Assembly: GCA_020438595.1 (NCBI GenBank)
Contig: JAGQUI010000025.1
Coordinates: 1 to 13,577 of the forward strand
Length of the DNA stretch: 13,577 nucleotides
DNA from: Propionibacteriaceae bacterium
GTDB lineage: Bacteria > Actinomycetota > Actinomycetes > Propionibacteriales > Propionibacteriaceae
Direction of reading: 5' to 3'
In this document: positions 5,767 through 13,157 of the stretch, in pieces
Layout: the number at the start of each line of letters is the position of its first letter
How positions within the stretch are numbered: the stretch's first letter is position 1
Notes under the pieces: model-generated
Database searches by the model: none
What the model was told of the DNA's origin: nothing
The model's input: only the letters and a program-made list of their open reading frames with translations
Translations under genes and position numbers: made by a program

Positions 5767-6686
5767 AAGCGGAACCCGCGCGGAATGCCGTCGTGGCGGG
5801 TGACGTCGGCGAACTTCACCGGGATGGTGTCGGCGCCCTGCCGGACGTGGAAGTGGATGTGCCCGGTCAGGCTGTTGCCGACGCTGCCCACCGACGCGAG
5901 CCGGTCGCCCTGGGCGACCCGGCCACCGACGACCACTTGGGCGCTGTTGTGCAGGATGTGCAGGTAGGACGCGACCGACCCGTCGGCGTGCTGCACCTCG
6001 ATCTCGTTGTTGCTCCCGCCGATCCCGTCGTTGGTGTCGATCACCCTGGTCACGGTGCCGGCGAGCGCGGCGAGGACCGGGGTGCCGCACGGGCGGCGGA
6101 AGTCCCAGGCGAAGTCCTGGGTCAGGTTCGCGTGGGTGTGGTTGAACCGGCTGTTGTTGCCCTGGATCACCCACGTCCGCGCACCGGAGGGGAACGGCAA
6201 CCTGAAGGACGCCGGTGCCGTCGCGTAGGCGGCGGCATCCACCCGCCCCCGCAGCAGCAGGTAGAAGACCAGCCACAACACTCCCCAGGCGACCAGGACC
6301 ACGAGCGCGATCACGGCGGACGCCGTCGAGCCGCCGCCGAGGAGCAGCACGACGACGAGGGTCAGTTGGGCCGCCAGCCCGAGGGCGTGGAAGGAGCGCG
6401 GCACGCTCACCGGTCCGCACTTCACGAACGCGAGGAACGCCAGGCCGATGCCGGTGACGGGCGCACCCACCAGCACGACCCCCAGCATCGCGCCGACGGC
6501 CTCGTCGGCACCGGCGTCGGAGAAGGCACGCAGCAGGTTGGTCGCCGCCCAGACGGCGATCACGACCCACAGCGCCAGGGTCGCCAGGCTGGCCACGATC
6601 ATCGGCCATGACCCGCTCAGCCCGCGGACGGCGACCACCAGGAAGGCGATGCCCAGGCCCAGGAGGACAAGGTTCGCGGCCAGCAT
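5745..6686 (-). CDS. Membrane-anchored M23 (LytM/Peptidase_M23) family protein
   Basis: A 313-residue protein with four or five membrane helices in residues 1-145 (about 3-21, 28-50, 66-87, 100-117, 121-145) and an extracytoplasmic M23 domain from about 160. Members are zinc metallopeptidases that cut peptidoglycan cross-bridges, or inactive relatives that regulate amidases. Visible signatures are FAWDFRRPCGTPVLAALAG (192-210), YLHI with H243, and GHIHFH with H276-x-H278. The usual first ligand motif HxxxD is replaced here by D191-F-A-W-D195, but H183 and H185 (FNHTHAN) lie just upstream. I believe a subgroup of M23 proteins uses a histidine there, so activity is possible. The ATG at 6686 is preceded by GAGGTGA at good spacing; an earlier in-frame ATG at 6722 has none. 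It converges with the preceding membrane protein gene, overlapping it by 22 bp. Confidence 0.88.
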   Translation of the reverse strand: MLAANLVLLGLGIAFLVVAVRGLSGSWPMIVASLATLALWVVIAVWAATNLLRAFSDAGADEAVGAMLGVVLVGAPVTGIGLAFLAFVKCGPVSVPRSFHALGLAAQLTLVVVLLLGGGSTASAVIALVVLVAWGVLWLVFYLLLRGRVDAAAYATAPASFRLPFPSGARTWVIQGNNSRFNHTHANLTQDFAWDFRRPCGTPVLAALAGTVTRVIDTNDGIGGSNNEIEVQHADGSVASYLHILHNSAQVVVGGRVAQGDRLASVGSVGNSLTGHIHFHVRQGADTIPVKFADVTRHDGIPRGFRFYTSGNP

Positions 6687-6919
6687 CAGATCACCTCGGC
6701 GGGCCGGGAGGCGATGCCGCACGGGGTGCCGGCCCGGCTCCAGTCAAACGACGCGGCCGACGGCCCGGCAAGGCGAAGAATTGCGCTCCGCCCGGACCCG
6801 GGACCGCAGGACCGAACCCGGAGAACAGGGCCCGCAGCGGCACCGGCGATGCAAGAATGCGGCGTGACCGCGACCTCGCGGCCGGCGCCCGGTGGGGCGC
6901 ATCGAGAACAGGAGTTGCA

Positions 6920-7297
6920 GTGGATTTCTGGGGTTACCTCTGGCTGATGATCTGGTGGACGTTCTTCATCCTCTACCTGATGGTGTTGTTCCAGATCATC
7001 GTCGACATCTTCCGTGACGACTCGATGAACGGCTGGGCGAAGGCCGTGTGGGTGGTCGCCCTGTTCATCGTGCCCGCCATCACCGCCCTCGTCTACATCA
7101 TCATGCGCGGCAAGGGCATGAACGAACGCCGGGCCGCCGTCTACCAGCAGTCCAAGGAGGCCACGGACTCCTACATCCGTTCGGTGGCCGCCACGTCCGA
7201 CCCCGCCACGCAGATCGCCAACGCCAAGTCGCTGCTCGACTCCGGCGCGATCAGCCAGGCCGAGTTCGACCAGCTGAAGGCCAAGGCCCTCGCCTGA
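6920..7297 (+). CDS. PLDc_N-type membrane protein with a C-terminal SHOCT-like motif
   Basis: A 125-residue protein. Two membrane helices (about 4-31 and 41-62) flank a short charged loop (FRDDSMNGWAKAVW), the pattern of the phospholipase D-nuclease N-terminal membrane domain (PLDc_N). The protein has no phospholipase catalytic domain. The end, from about 96 (DPATQIANAKSLLDSGAISQ and then AEFDQLKAKAL), is a SHOCT motif, a short helix-turn-helix found at the ends of many bacterial proteins and thought to mediate oligomerisation. Such small two-part proteins are common in Actinomycetota and have no defined function. The start is GTG at 6920, chosen because AGGAG lies five bases upstream. The frame is open further upstream, but that part is Arg-rich and looks non-coding. 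The 233 bp between this gene and the M23 start hold no other gene I can support. Confidence 0.87.
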   Translation: MDFWGYLWLMIWWTFFILYLMVLFQIIVDIFRDDSMNGWAKAVWVVALFIVPAITALVYIIMRGKGMNERRAAVYQQSKEATDSYIRSVAATSDPATQIANAKSLLDSGAISQAEFDQLKAKALA

Positions 7298-7305
7298 CCA
7301 CGGCT

Positions 7306-7336
7306 CCCGGGCCCGCGGTTTCGCCGTGGGCCCGGG
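7306..7336. terminator. Strong bidirectional hairpin terminator
   Basis: A 13-bp stem (CCCGGGCCCGCGG, 7306-7318, pairing with CCGTGGGCCCGGG, 7324-7336, one G-U pair) closed by the five-base loop TTTCG. It sits between two convergent genes, 8 bp after the stop of the PLDc_N gene and 29 bp after the stop of the LCP gene. No U-tract follows on either side, as is common for actinobacterial terminators. Confidence 0.8.
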
Positions 7337-7365
7337 CCCGGCGGTCGCGGCGGATCAGGCACGGG

Positions 7366-8832
7366 TCAGCCGCTGACCTTGCAGATGCTGTTCAGGTTGT
7401 CGGTGTTGGTCTGGGAGTTGGTCTTCTTGGCCTTCGGCGTGGCCGAACCGGACGCGGACGGGGAGGCTGACGGCTTGTCGAGCTCCTCGGACGCGGCGAT
7501 CTTGTCCGCGACCACGGTGCGGATCTTCGCCAGGTCGGGGGTCGCCGGCTCGATCAGCGGCGGCGTGAAGCTCACCGAGGCCATCGGTACCGACTTGCCC
7601 TTGGCGGCCAGGTCGAGCAGCATGCCGAGGTCGGAGGACGGCACGTTCGTGGCCACGATCTCCTTGCCCGCGTCGGCGATGGCCTGGAACTTGGTCAGCA
7701 CCGTCGTGGGGTTCAGCTGGCGCAGCATCGCGTTCATCACGCACTTCTGCCGGATCATCCGCTCGTAGTCCGAGGAGTACTCGCGGGAGCGGGCGAACCA
7801 CAGCGCCTTGAAGCCGTTCAGGTGCACGTTCTTGCCCGGCTCGATCCAGTCGTAGACGCCCTTGGGGCCGTGCAGGCTGCCGATCGGCACCCGCTTGCCG
7901 ATGTCGAGGTTGATCCCGCCGACGGCGTTGATCAGTTGCCGGAATCCCTTCAGGTCGATCATGGCCCAGTAGTTGATCTTCAGCCCGAGGGTCTCCTCGA
8001 TCACGCCCCGCGTGGCCTCGACGCCGGGGTACTTCACCCCGGGGAACAGCTTCTTGTTGGTCATCGCGAGGGTGTACACACCGTTCAGCAGGCAGGCGTC
8101 GGACAGGTCCTTCACCTTGCAGTAGTAGCCGTCGGGGTACTTGGCGCGGAACGGCGAGTCGGCCGGGAACGGGGCGTGCTGGAGGTTGCGGGGCAGGCTG
8201 AACAGCACCGTCCGTCCGGTCTCCACGTCGATGCTGGCCACGGTCATCGAGTCCGGGCGCAGGCCCGTCCGGTCGGGCCCCGCATCGCCACCGAGCAGCA
8301 GGACGTTGATCCGCCCGTGCTCCGCCTGGCTGTTGCCGCCGCCGCCGAAGATCGTGCTGCCGAACACGTCCGCCTGGGTCGCGAACATGCCGGACGCGCC
8401 CCACGCCACCGTGCCGCTGGTCGCGGTCAGGACGAGCGCCAGGATGCCGGAGACCCACTTGCCCGCGGTGGACAGGTGCCGCGGATTGGCCAGCCACCAG
8501 GCGTCCAGCAGCAGCAGGATCCAGCCCAGGGCGAGCGCCGGCACCAGCCAGCGCAGCACGGTCGGCGTGATCGGGTTGGCGTACAGGCCGATCACGTAGG
8601 GCCGCAGCGGGGTGAGCAGCAGCACCGCCACGAAGACCAGCAGCGCGATCAGGGTGGCCCAGATCCGGAACGCCACCCGGCCGAGGCGCTTCTGGCCCAC
8701 GGCCAACTGGGCCGAACCGGGCACGACCAGCGTCATCAGCATCAGCACGAGCGCCCGGCGCAGCGCGATGCCCTGGCTGCGGCGCAGCGGGGACGGCAGG
8801 ACCGCGCCCTCGGGCTGGGCTGTCGTGGCCAA
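7366..8832 (-). CDS. LytR-CpsA-Psr (LCP) family glycopolymer transferase
   Basis: LCP enzymes move undecaprenyl- or decaprenyl-linked glycopolymers (arabinogalactan, teichoic acid, capsule) onto peptidoglycan outside the membrane. The 488-residue protein has an N-terminal membrane region with about four helices (26-44, 54-75, 93-113, 127-147), more than the single helix of classical members. The LCP domain follows: RINVLLLGGDAGPDRTG (174-190), LRPDSMTVASID with R192 and D194, FSLPRN with R215, a long central insert and ARSREYSSDYERMIRQK (347-363). These Arg/Asp residues correspond to the phosphate- and Mg-binding residues of the family. The C-terminal tail (from about 450) is Ser/Lys/Asn-rich and ends ICKVSG. 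Four cysteines (C238, C247, C364, C484) could form disulfides outside the cell. The start is TTG at 8832, supported by AGGAG five bases upstream. It diverges from the DHFR-fold gene. Confidence 0.93.
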   Translation of the reverse strand: MATTAQPEGAVLPSPLRRSQGIALRRALVLMLMTLVVPGSAQLAVGQKRLGRVAFRIWATLIALLVFVAVLLLTPLRPYVIGLYANPITPTVLRWLVPALALGWILLLLDAWWLANPRHLSTAGKWVSGILALVLTATSGTVAWGASGMFATQADVFGSTIFGGGGNSQAEHGRINVLLLGGDAGPDRTGLRPDSMTVASIDVETGRTVLFSLPRNLQHAPFPADSPFRAKYPDGYYCKVKDLSDACLLNGVYTLAMTNKKLFPGVKYPGVEATRGVIEETLGLKINYWAMIDLKGFRQLINAVGGINLDIGKRVPIGSLHGPKGVYDWIEPGKNVHLNGFKALWFARSREYSSDYERMIRQKCVMNAMLRQLNPTTVLTKFQAIADAGKEIVATNVPSSDLGMLLDLAAKGKSVPMASVSFTPPLIEPATPDLAKIRTVVADKIAASEELDKPSASPSASGSATPKAKKTNSQTNTDNLNSICKVSG

Positions 8833-8876
8833 TGGGACTCCTGGCGGGGAAGGGGCTCGGGATCTGGCGCCTTCCA

Positions 8877-8882
8877 GTATTA
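8877..8882 (-). promoter_or_regulatory. Putative -10 element (TAATAC) of the LCP gene
   Basis: TAATAC on the minus strand stands out in a GC-rich intergenic region and would start transcription near 8870, about 38 bases before the TTG start. No convincing -35 box is present at the expected distance. Confidence 0.4.
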
Positions 8883-9002
8883 CCGTGCCTGCCCAAAGGC
8901 CCCGGCTGCCGCGCCGTGGGAGGTGCGGACGCCCCGGCCGGGCTTGCCGGTATCGGCGGGACGCTGCAGGCTGTAAGCCCCGAAACCGGTGGAGGTTCCT
9001 GC

Positions 9003-9566
9003 ATGGGCAAGCTGATCTACGCGGCCAACACCTCGCTCGACGGCTTCCTCGAGGACGAGACCGGCTCGTTCAACTGGTCCGTGCCCGACGCGGAGGTGCA
9101 CGCGTTCTGGAACCAGCACGAGCGCCACATCGGCACGTCGCTCTACGGACGGAGGATGTACGAGACCATGCGGGTCTGGGAGAGCGACGACTGGCTGGCC
9201 GACGAGCCGGCGGTGGTGCGCGAGTATGCCGCGATCTGGCGTGACGCCGACAAGGTTGTCTACTCCGCCACGCTCACCGGGGCCTCGACCGCGCGCACCC
9301 GGCTCGAGCGGCACTTCGACCCCGAGGCGGTGCGACGGCTCAAGGAGACCTCCGCGAAGGACCTGAGCATCGGCGGTGCGGGAATCGCCGCGGAGGCGTT
9401 CCGGCACGGACTCGTCGACGAGTGCGTGCTGCTGCTGTGCCCGGTGGTCGTGGGTGGCGGCAAGCCGGCCCTGCCGCGCGGCATCCGGCTCGACCTCGAA
9501 CTGCTGGAGCACCGGCGGTTCGACAACGGCGTCGTCCACCTCCGCCACGCGGTCCGGCACGCCTGA
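9003..9566 (+). CDS. Dihydrofolate-reductase-fold protein (RibD C-terminal domain family)
   Basis: A 187-residue cytoplasmic protein. Family landmarks are SLDG (11-14), LYGRRMYE (48-55) for nucleotide binding, LSIGGAGIAAEA (121-132), VDE (138-140) and PVVVGGGKP (147-155). These place it in the RibD_C/YyaP-like group of NAD(P)H-dependent reductases related to dihydrofolate reductase. Whether it reduces folate, a pteridine or a flavin precursor cannot be told; a stand-alone protein without the deaminase domain is not expected to perform the RibD step in riboflavin synthesis. The start is ATG at 9003 with GGAGG seven bases upstream. The frame extends back to 8832, but that part lacks family similarity. 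It diverges from the LCP gene and converges on purE, with 58 bp between the ends and no convincing terminator there. Confidence 0.9.
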   Translation: MGKLIYAANTSLDGFLEDETGSFNWSVPDAEVHAFWNQHERHIGTSLYGRRMYETMRVWESDDWLADEPAVVREYAAIWRDADKVVYSATLTGASTARTRLERHFDPEAVRRLKETSAKDLSIGGAGIAAEAFRHGLVDECVLLLCPVVVGGGKPALPRGIRLDLELLEHRRFDNGVVHLRHAVRHA

Positions 9567-9624
9567 GCGCACCCCGCGGAGCGCGCCTCCGGCGTCGGGC
9601 ACCGCGGCGGCGGGGCTTCCGGGC

Positions 9625-10119
9625 TCAGTTGCCGCGGACGGCGGCGCCCTTGGCGCGGGCCGCGTCGCGCAGCGACTCCTGGAACGCCACCATCTTCTTC
9701 GCCAGCGCCGGGTCGGACGCCGCGAGGATGCGGACGGCCAGCAGCCCAGCGTTGCGCGCGTTCCCGATCGCGACCGTCGCGACCGGAACCCCGGCCGGCA
9801 TCTGCACGATCGAGAGCAGCGAGTCCATGCCGTCGAGGTACTTCAGCGGCACCGGCACCCCGATCACGGGCAGGGGGGTGAGCGCGGCCAGCATGCCGGG
9901 CAGGTGGGCGGCCCCGCCGGCGCCGGCGATGATCACCTTCAGCCCGCGGGTGTGCGCGCCGCGTCCGTACTCGACCATGTCCTCGGGCATCCGGTGGGCG
10001 GAGACCACGTCCGCCTCGTACGGCACGCCGAACTCGGCGCACGCCTCGGCCGCGGCCGACATCACCGGCCAGTCCGAGTCGGACCCCATCACGATCCCGA
10101 CCAGGGGCTGTTCACTCAT
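9625..10119 (-). CDS. purE: N5-carboxyaminoimidazole ribonucleotide mutase
   Basis: It converts N5-CAIR, made by PurK, into CAIR in de novo purine synthesis. The 164-residue length and motifs are those of class I PurE: GSDSDW (12-17), [10 protein letters not shown] (38-47) with the catalytic H42, [11 protein letters not shown] (66-76), and [20 protein letters not shown] (95-114) with the [16 protein letters not shown] stretch. The ATG at 10119 overlaps the end of purK by 8 bases, so the two are almost certainly translated together from one transcript. It is the downstream gene of the pair and converges on the DHFR-fold gene. Confidence 0.98.
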   Translation of the reverse strand: MSEQPLVGIVMGSDSDWPVMSAAAEACAEFGVPYEADVVSAHRMPEDMVEYGRGAHTRGLKVIIAGAGGAAHLPGMLAALTPLPVIGVPVPLKYLDGMDSLLSIVQMPAGVPVATVAIGNARNAGLLAVRILAASDPALAKKMVAFQESLRDAARAKGAAVRGN

Positions 10120-11272
10120 CGGTGCCTCCCATCAGCTGGCGGGCCGCTCGCCAGGCCCGTTCCGTCGTCGCCCCGACCTCGTCGCCGAGCGCCGTCACGT
10201 GCCCCACCTTGCGTCCGGGCACCACGTCCTTGCCGTACAACTGCACCTTCAGCGCGGGGTCGGCGGCCAGCACCTCACCCAGGCCGCCGAGCAGGTCGGC
10301 CCGCGAGCCACCGAGCACGTTCACCATCACCGCCACGGGCGCGAGCGCCGCGGTCGAGCCGAGGGGAAGGTCGGCCACCGCACGCAGGTGGTTCTCGAAC
10401 TGGCTGGTCACGGCACCGTCGATGCTCCAGTGGCCCGTGTTGTGCGGACGCATCGCCAGCTCGTTCACCACGACCGAGCCGTCCTTCGCCTGCATCAGTT
10501 CGACCGCGAGGATGCCGACCACGCCCAGCTCCGCGGCGATCCGCAGCGCCATCGCCTGCAGGTCGCGCACCTGGTCCGGGCGCAGGCCCGGCGCGGGAGT
10601 GGTGGTCGCCGTGCAGATGCCGTCGGTCTGGACGGTCTCGCTGACCGGGTAGACGACGGCCTGCCCACCCGGACGGCGGGCGACCAGCACGCTCAGCTCC
10701 CGGCTGAAGTCGATGAACTCCTCGGCGATCACGACCGCGCCGCTACGCAGCCCCTCGAGCCCGTCGAACGGGACGGACGCCGCCTGCGGCCCGTCCAGCT
10801 TCCAGACGCCCTTGCCGTCGTAGCCGCCGCGGGAGGTCTTGGCGATCACCGGCCAGCCGATCTCGTCGCCGAACGCGACCAGTTCCGCGGGGCCGGCCAC
10901 CACCCGGTTGACCGGGCACGGGACGCCGAGGGCACCCAGCCGCTGCCGCATCACCGCCTTGTCCTGGGCGTGCACGAGCGCCTCCGGGCCGGGCCGGACG
11001 GCGATGCCGGCGGTCTCGAGGTCGTGCAGGATCTGCGTCGGCACGTGCTCGTGGTCGAAGGTGACCACGTCGCAACCGGACGCGAAATCCGCCACAGTGT
11101 CCGGGTCGGTGTAGTCGCCCACCCCCACGTCGTGCACCACCTGGGCGGCGGACACGTCCGGGCCCTCGGCGAGCAGCCGCAGACGCAGCCCGAGGCCGAT
11201 CGACGCGGCGTGCATCATCCGGGCCAGTTGGCCGCCACCGATCACGCCAACGGTCGCCGCGGGAGTCCTCAC
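10112..11272 (-). CDS. purK: N5-carboxyaminoimidazole ribonucleotide synthase
   Basis: An ATP-grasp enzyme that carboxylates aminoimidazole ribonucleotide with ATP and bicarbonate to form N5-CAIR, the PurE substrate. The 386-residue protein has the N-terminal dinucleotide-type loop [13 protein letters not shown] (8-20), TFDHEHVP (71-78), the ATP-grasp segment [15 protein letters not shown] (143-157), and [20 protein letters not shown] followed by SQFENHLRA (270-298), which is the PurK signature. The GTG start at 11272 has no ribosome-binding site. It is preceded by TAGGCT and seven bases, which suggests leaderless expression, as for manC. It diverges from the S51 peptidase gene (117 bp apart). 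Confidence 0.98.
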   Translation of the reverse strand: MRTPAATVGVIGGGQLARMMHAASIGLGLRLRLLAEGPDVSAAQVVHDVGVGDYTDPDTVADFASGCDVVTFDHEHVPTQILHDLETAGIAVRPGPEALVHAQDKAVMRQRLGALGVPCPVNRVVAGPAELVAFGDEIGWPVIAKTSRGGYDGKGVWKLDGPQAASVPFDGLEGLRSGAVVIAEEFIDFSRELSVLVARRPGGQAVVYPVSETVQTDGICTATTTPAPGLRPDQVRDLQAMALRIAAELGVVGILAVELMQAKDGSVVVNELAMRPHNTGHWSIDGAVTSQFENHLRAVADLPLGSTAALAPVAVMVNVLGGSRADLLGGLGEVLAADPALKVQLYGKDVVPGRKVGHVTALGDEVGATTERAWRAARQLMGGTDE

Positions 11273-11279
11273 CTGCGGG

Positions 11280-11285
11280 AGCCTA
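11280..11285 (-). promoter_or_regulatory. Leaderless -10 element (TAGGCT) of purK
   Basis: TAGGCT, then seven bases (CCCGCAG), then GTG at 11272. Hexamer and spacing are identical to those before manC. The expected transcription start falls at or next to the start codon, and no Shine-Dalgarno is present. Confidence 0.55.
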
Positions 11286-11377
11286 CCGTCGAGGGCGACC
11301 CACCTTCACCGGGGGCCAGCACCCGGGGGCGGGCGTTCGATCACGATGGTGGCGCTCGGCGGGGGCCACCGCCGTGA

Positions 11378-11383
11378 CAAGAT
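11378..11383 (+). promoter_or_regulatory. Putative leaderless -10 element (CAAGAT) of the S51 peptidase gene
   Basis: CAAGAT lies six bases before the ATG at 11390, and no Shine-Dalgarno sequence is visible. The fit to TAnnnT is imperfect (C at the first position), so this is weaker than the elements of manC, purK and the TIGR03089 gene. Confidence 0.35.
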
Positions 11384-11389
11384 GAACCC

Positions 11390-12106
11390 ATGACCGCGCA
11401 CATCGTCGCCATGGGTGGCGGCGGCTTCTCGATGTCGCCGTTCGGGGCCCCGACCAACCTCGACCGCTACCTGGTCGAACTCACCGGCAAGTCCTCGCCG
11501 CTGGTGTGCTTCGCCCCGACCGCCTCCGCCGACGACCCGCAGTACATCAACAAGTTCCTGCTCGCCTACGGGACCCTCGGCGTGCGCACCATGGTGCTGA
11601 CCCTGTGGGAGGGCGGCTCGGCCGGCTCGGTGGCACGCATCGCGGACGCCGACCTGCTGCTCGTGGGCGGCGGGCACACGGTGAACCTGATGGCCCTGTG
11701 GCAGGCGCACGGCGTGGACGCGGCGATCCGCGCGCGGCACGACGCCGGCGACGTGGTGCTGGCCGGCGTCTCGGCGGGCGGCTCGTGCTGGTACGGCGGC
11801 TGCATCACCGACTCCTTCGGCGACTTCCGCGCCTGGCGCGGCGGCCTCGGCCTGGTGCCGGGGAGCTTCTGCCCCCACTTCGACGGCGAGGCCGAGCGGG
11901 CGCCCGCCTACACCGACGCGGTCGCCGGCGGCGACCTCCCGGGCGGCTACGGCGCCGACGACGGGGCCGGCGTCCACTACGTCGACGGTGTGCCCACCAA
12001 CTTCATCGCGGAGGCCACCGGCAAGCGGGTGTACCGGGTGCTGCCGTCCGACCTGCCCACCGCCAGCGGCGTCCTGGTCGAGCCGCAGCAGATGACGGTG
12101 CTCTGA
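11390..12106 (+). CDS. S51 family peptidase (dipeptidase E / cyanophycinase-like)
   Basis: A 238-residue cytoplasmic serine peptidase. MGGGGFS (8-14) and GGGHTVNLM (93-101) match the N-terminal Rossmann-like part of family S51, and GVSAGGSCW (126-134) is the nucleophile elbow with Ser128. CPHFDGE (161-167) supplies the likely catalytic histidine H163. Relatives cleave Asp-X dipeptides (PepE) or cyanophycin; this protein lacks the length of a cyanophycinase and is nearer to the peptidase E-like group of actinobacteria. Exact substrate is unknown. The start is ATG at 11390, leaderless by appearance. It diverges from purK and ends 16 bp from the stop of the convergent GtrA gene. Confidence 0.9.
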   Translation: MTAHIVAMGGGGFSMSPFGAPTNLDRYLVELTGKSSPLVCFAPTASADDPQYINKFLLAYGTLGVRTMVLTLWEGGSAGSVARIADADLLLVGGGHTVNLMALWQAHGVDAAIRARHDAGDVVLAGVSAGGSCWYGGCITDSFGDFRAWRGGLGLVPGSFCPHFDGEAERAPAYTDAVAGGDLPGGYGADDGAGVHYVDGVPTNFIAEATGKRVYRVLPSDLPTASGVLVEPQQMTVL

Positions 12107-12118
12107 GCCGATCGGCTC
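12105..12118. terminator. Short palindrome at the convergent S51/GtrA junction
   Basis: GAGCCGATCGGCTC is a perfect 14-bp palindrome that begins inside the S51 stop codon and fills most of the 16-bp gap to the GtrA stop. As RNA it could form a 5-bp stem with a four-base loop, in either direction. It is short for a terminator, and no other candidate exists in the gap. Confidence 0.35.
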
Positions 12119-12122
12119 TGCC

Positions 12123-12563
12123 TCAGCGGAAGATCAGCGTCCGCTGCACGACGAAGTTCACCGCGGTCGCCACGCCCTGGGCGATCACGAAGCCGACCAC
12201 CTGGGCGATGGTGACGCTGCCCCACAGGCCGAGCACCCATGGGTAGAGCACGGCGAACAGACCGACCTGCAGCGCGAACGTGATCCCGTACAGCGCCACG
12301 ACGGCGGCGAAGCGGCGCTTGGACGGCTCGGCCTGGAACGTCCAGCGCCGGTTGATCAGGTACGCCGTGGTGGTGCCGGCGATGAACGACAGCGCCTTGG
12401 CCGGGGTGTGGTCGAGCCCGGCAAGGTTCATCAGCACGACCAGCAGGCCGAAGTCGACCACGGCGGACAGGCCGCCGGTGACCACGAACCGGACCAGCTG
12501 GGTGCGCAGTGCCAGCCGCGTGGACGCGTCCGTCCCGGCCGCCGCCGGCTCCTCCACTGCCAT
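12123..12563 (-). CDS. GtrA-like membrane protein
   Basis: A 146-residue protein with four membrane helices (about 24-46, 55-71, 86-108, 119-140). The arrangement RFVVTGGLSAVVDFGLLVVL (25-44), TAYLINRRWTF (66-76) and VNFVVQRTLIFR (135-146) is the GtrA/DPMS signature. GtrA proteins are linked to movement of polyprenyl-phosphate-linked sugars across the membrane or act as partners of polyprenyl-phosphate glycosyltransferases; in mycobacteria the equivalent position holds Rv3277. The start is ATG at 12563, five bases after the PH-domain gene stop (TGAGCGGGATG), so the two are probably translationally coupled. The reading frame extends upstream through the PH gene in another frame but has no support there. 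Confidence 0.93.
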   Translation of the reverse strand: MAVEEPAAAGTDASTRLALRTQLVRFVVTGGLSAVVDFGLLVVLMNLAGLDHTPAKALSFIAGTTTAYLINRRWTFQAEPSKRRFAAVVALYGITFALQVGLFAVLYPWVLGLWGSVTIAQVVGFVIAQGVATAVNFVVQRTLIFR

Positions 12564-12568
12564 CCCGC

Positions 12569-13084
12569 TCAATCGTCGCGGAGTTCGGGGTTCTTGATCG
12601 GGTCCTCGCCGCCGAAGAGCAGTTCGGTCATCACGACGTGCACGCGCTCCACGTCCGGGATGTCGTCGAGGGTGACCGGCTGGTCGGCGGCCGTGGTGAG
12701 CACGAGCGTGCCGCAGCCCAGCATCTGGTCGATCGGGCCGCGCTGGTAGGCGACGTTGTTGATCCGGCTCAGCGGCATGTCGTGGCCGGTCTTCACGATG
12801 ATGCCGCGGCGGGTGATGATCCGCCGGTTGGTGAACGTGTAGGTGCTGGTCAGCCAGCGCAGGAACGGTACGACCACCCAGAGCACCAGCGCGATCAGCG
12901 CGATCGCCACGATCAGCCAGCGCAGCCAGTCCCAGCCGGCCACGAGCGGGATGGCGAGCGCGAAGCCGGTGACGATCGCGATCACCAGCAGGAGCAGTGC
13001 GGGCACGATCAGGGCCTTGACGTGGGTGCGCAGGTGCAGCACCACCACTTCGCCCTTGCCCAACAGAGACGGATCCAGACCCAT
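12569..13084 (-). CDS. Bacterial PH-domain (bPH_2) membrane protein
   Basis: A 171-residue protein with two membrane helices (about 23-46 and 54-77) and a cytoplasmic domain that starts with TYTFTNRRIITRRGII (81-96). It continues with MPLSRINNVAYQRGPIDQML (103-122) and GTLVLTTAADQPVTLDDIPD (125-144). This is the YdbT/DUF304 type bacterial PH domain, equivalent in place and type to Rv3278c. The molecular role is unknown; such proteins are thought to bind partners at the membrane. ATG at 13084 has no clear Shine-Dalgarno upstream. It lies downstream of birA, from which it is separated by 174 bp containing the repeat cluster, and it is followed by GtrA. Confidence 0.92.
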   Translation of the reverse strand: MGLDPSLLGKGEVVVLHLRTHVKALIVPALLLLVIAIVTGFALAIPLVAGWDWLRWLIVAIALIALVLWVVVPFLRWLTSTYTFTNRRIITRRGIIVKTGHDMPLSRINNVAYQRGPIDQMLGCGTLVLTTAADQPVTLDDIPDVERVHVVMTELLFGGEDPIKNPELRDD

Positions 13085-13157
13085 GGCGACAATGGTGGCA
13101 CACGCCGCGGCTGCCGCTGTCCCCCGCCCCGCCGCGCCGCTTCGCCTCCACCCTGCC

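Noticed and set aside
6742..6747. TTGACT as a -35 box for the M23 gene on the minus strand
   Set aside because: No AT-containing -10 element occurs at 16-19 bp; the following sequence is nearly all G and C.
8972..8977. TGTAAG as a -10 element for the DHFR-fold gene
   Set aside because: The nearest -35-like sequence (TTGCCG, 8944-8949) gives a 22-bp spacer, too long for a standard promoter.
8832..9002. Upstream extension of the DHFR-fold protein
   Set aside because: The added residues show no similarity to the family, while ATG 9003 has GGAGG at ideal spacing and starts the conserved first strand.
7355..9010. 551-residue open frame overlapping the LCP gene on the same strand
   Set aside because: The LCP frame has clear family motifs; the alternative frame is Arg/Pro/Gly-rich without any.
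9422..11377. 651-residue open frame on the plus strand antisense to purE/purK
   Set aside because: No recognisable domain, low-complexity His/Arg/Ala composition, and purE and purK are certain on the opposite strand. Long antisense frames are expected at this GC content.
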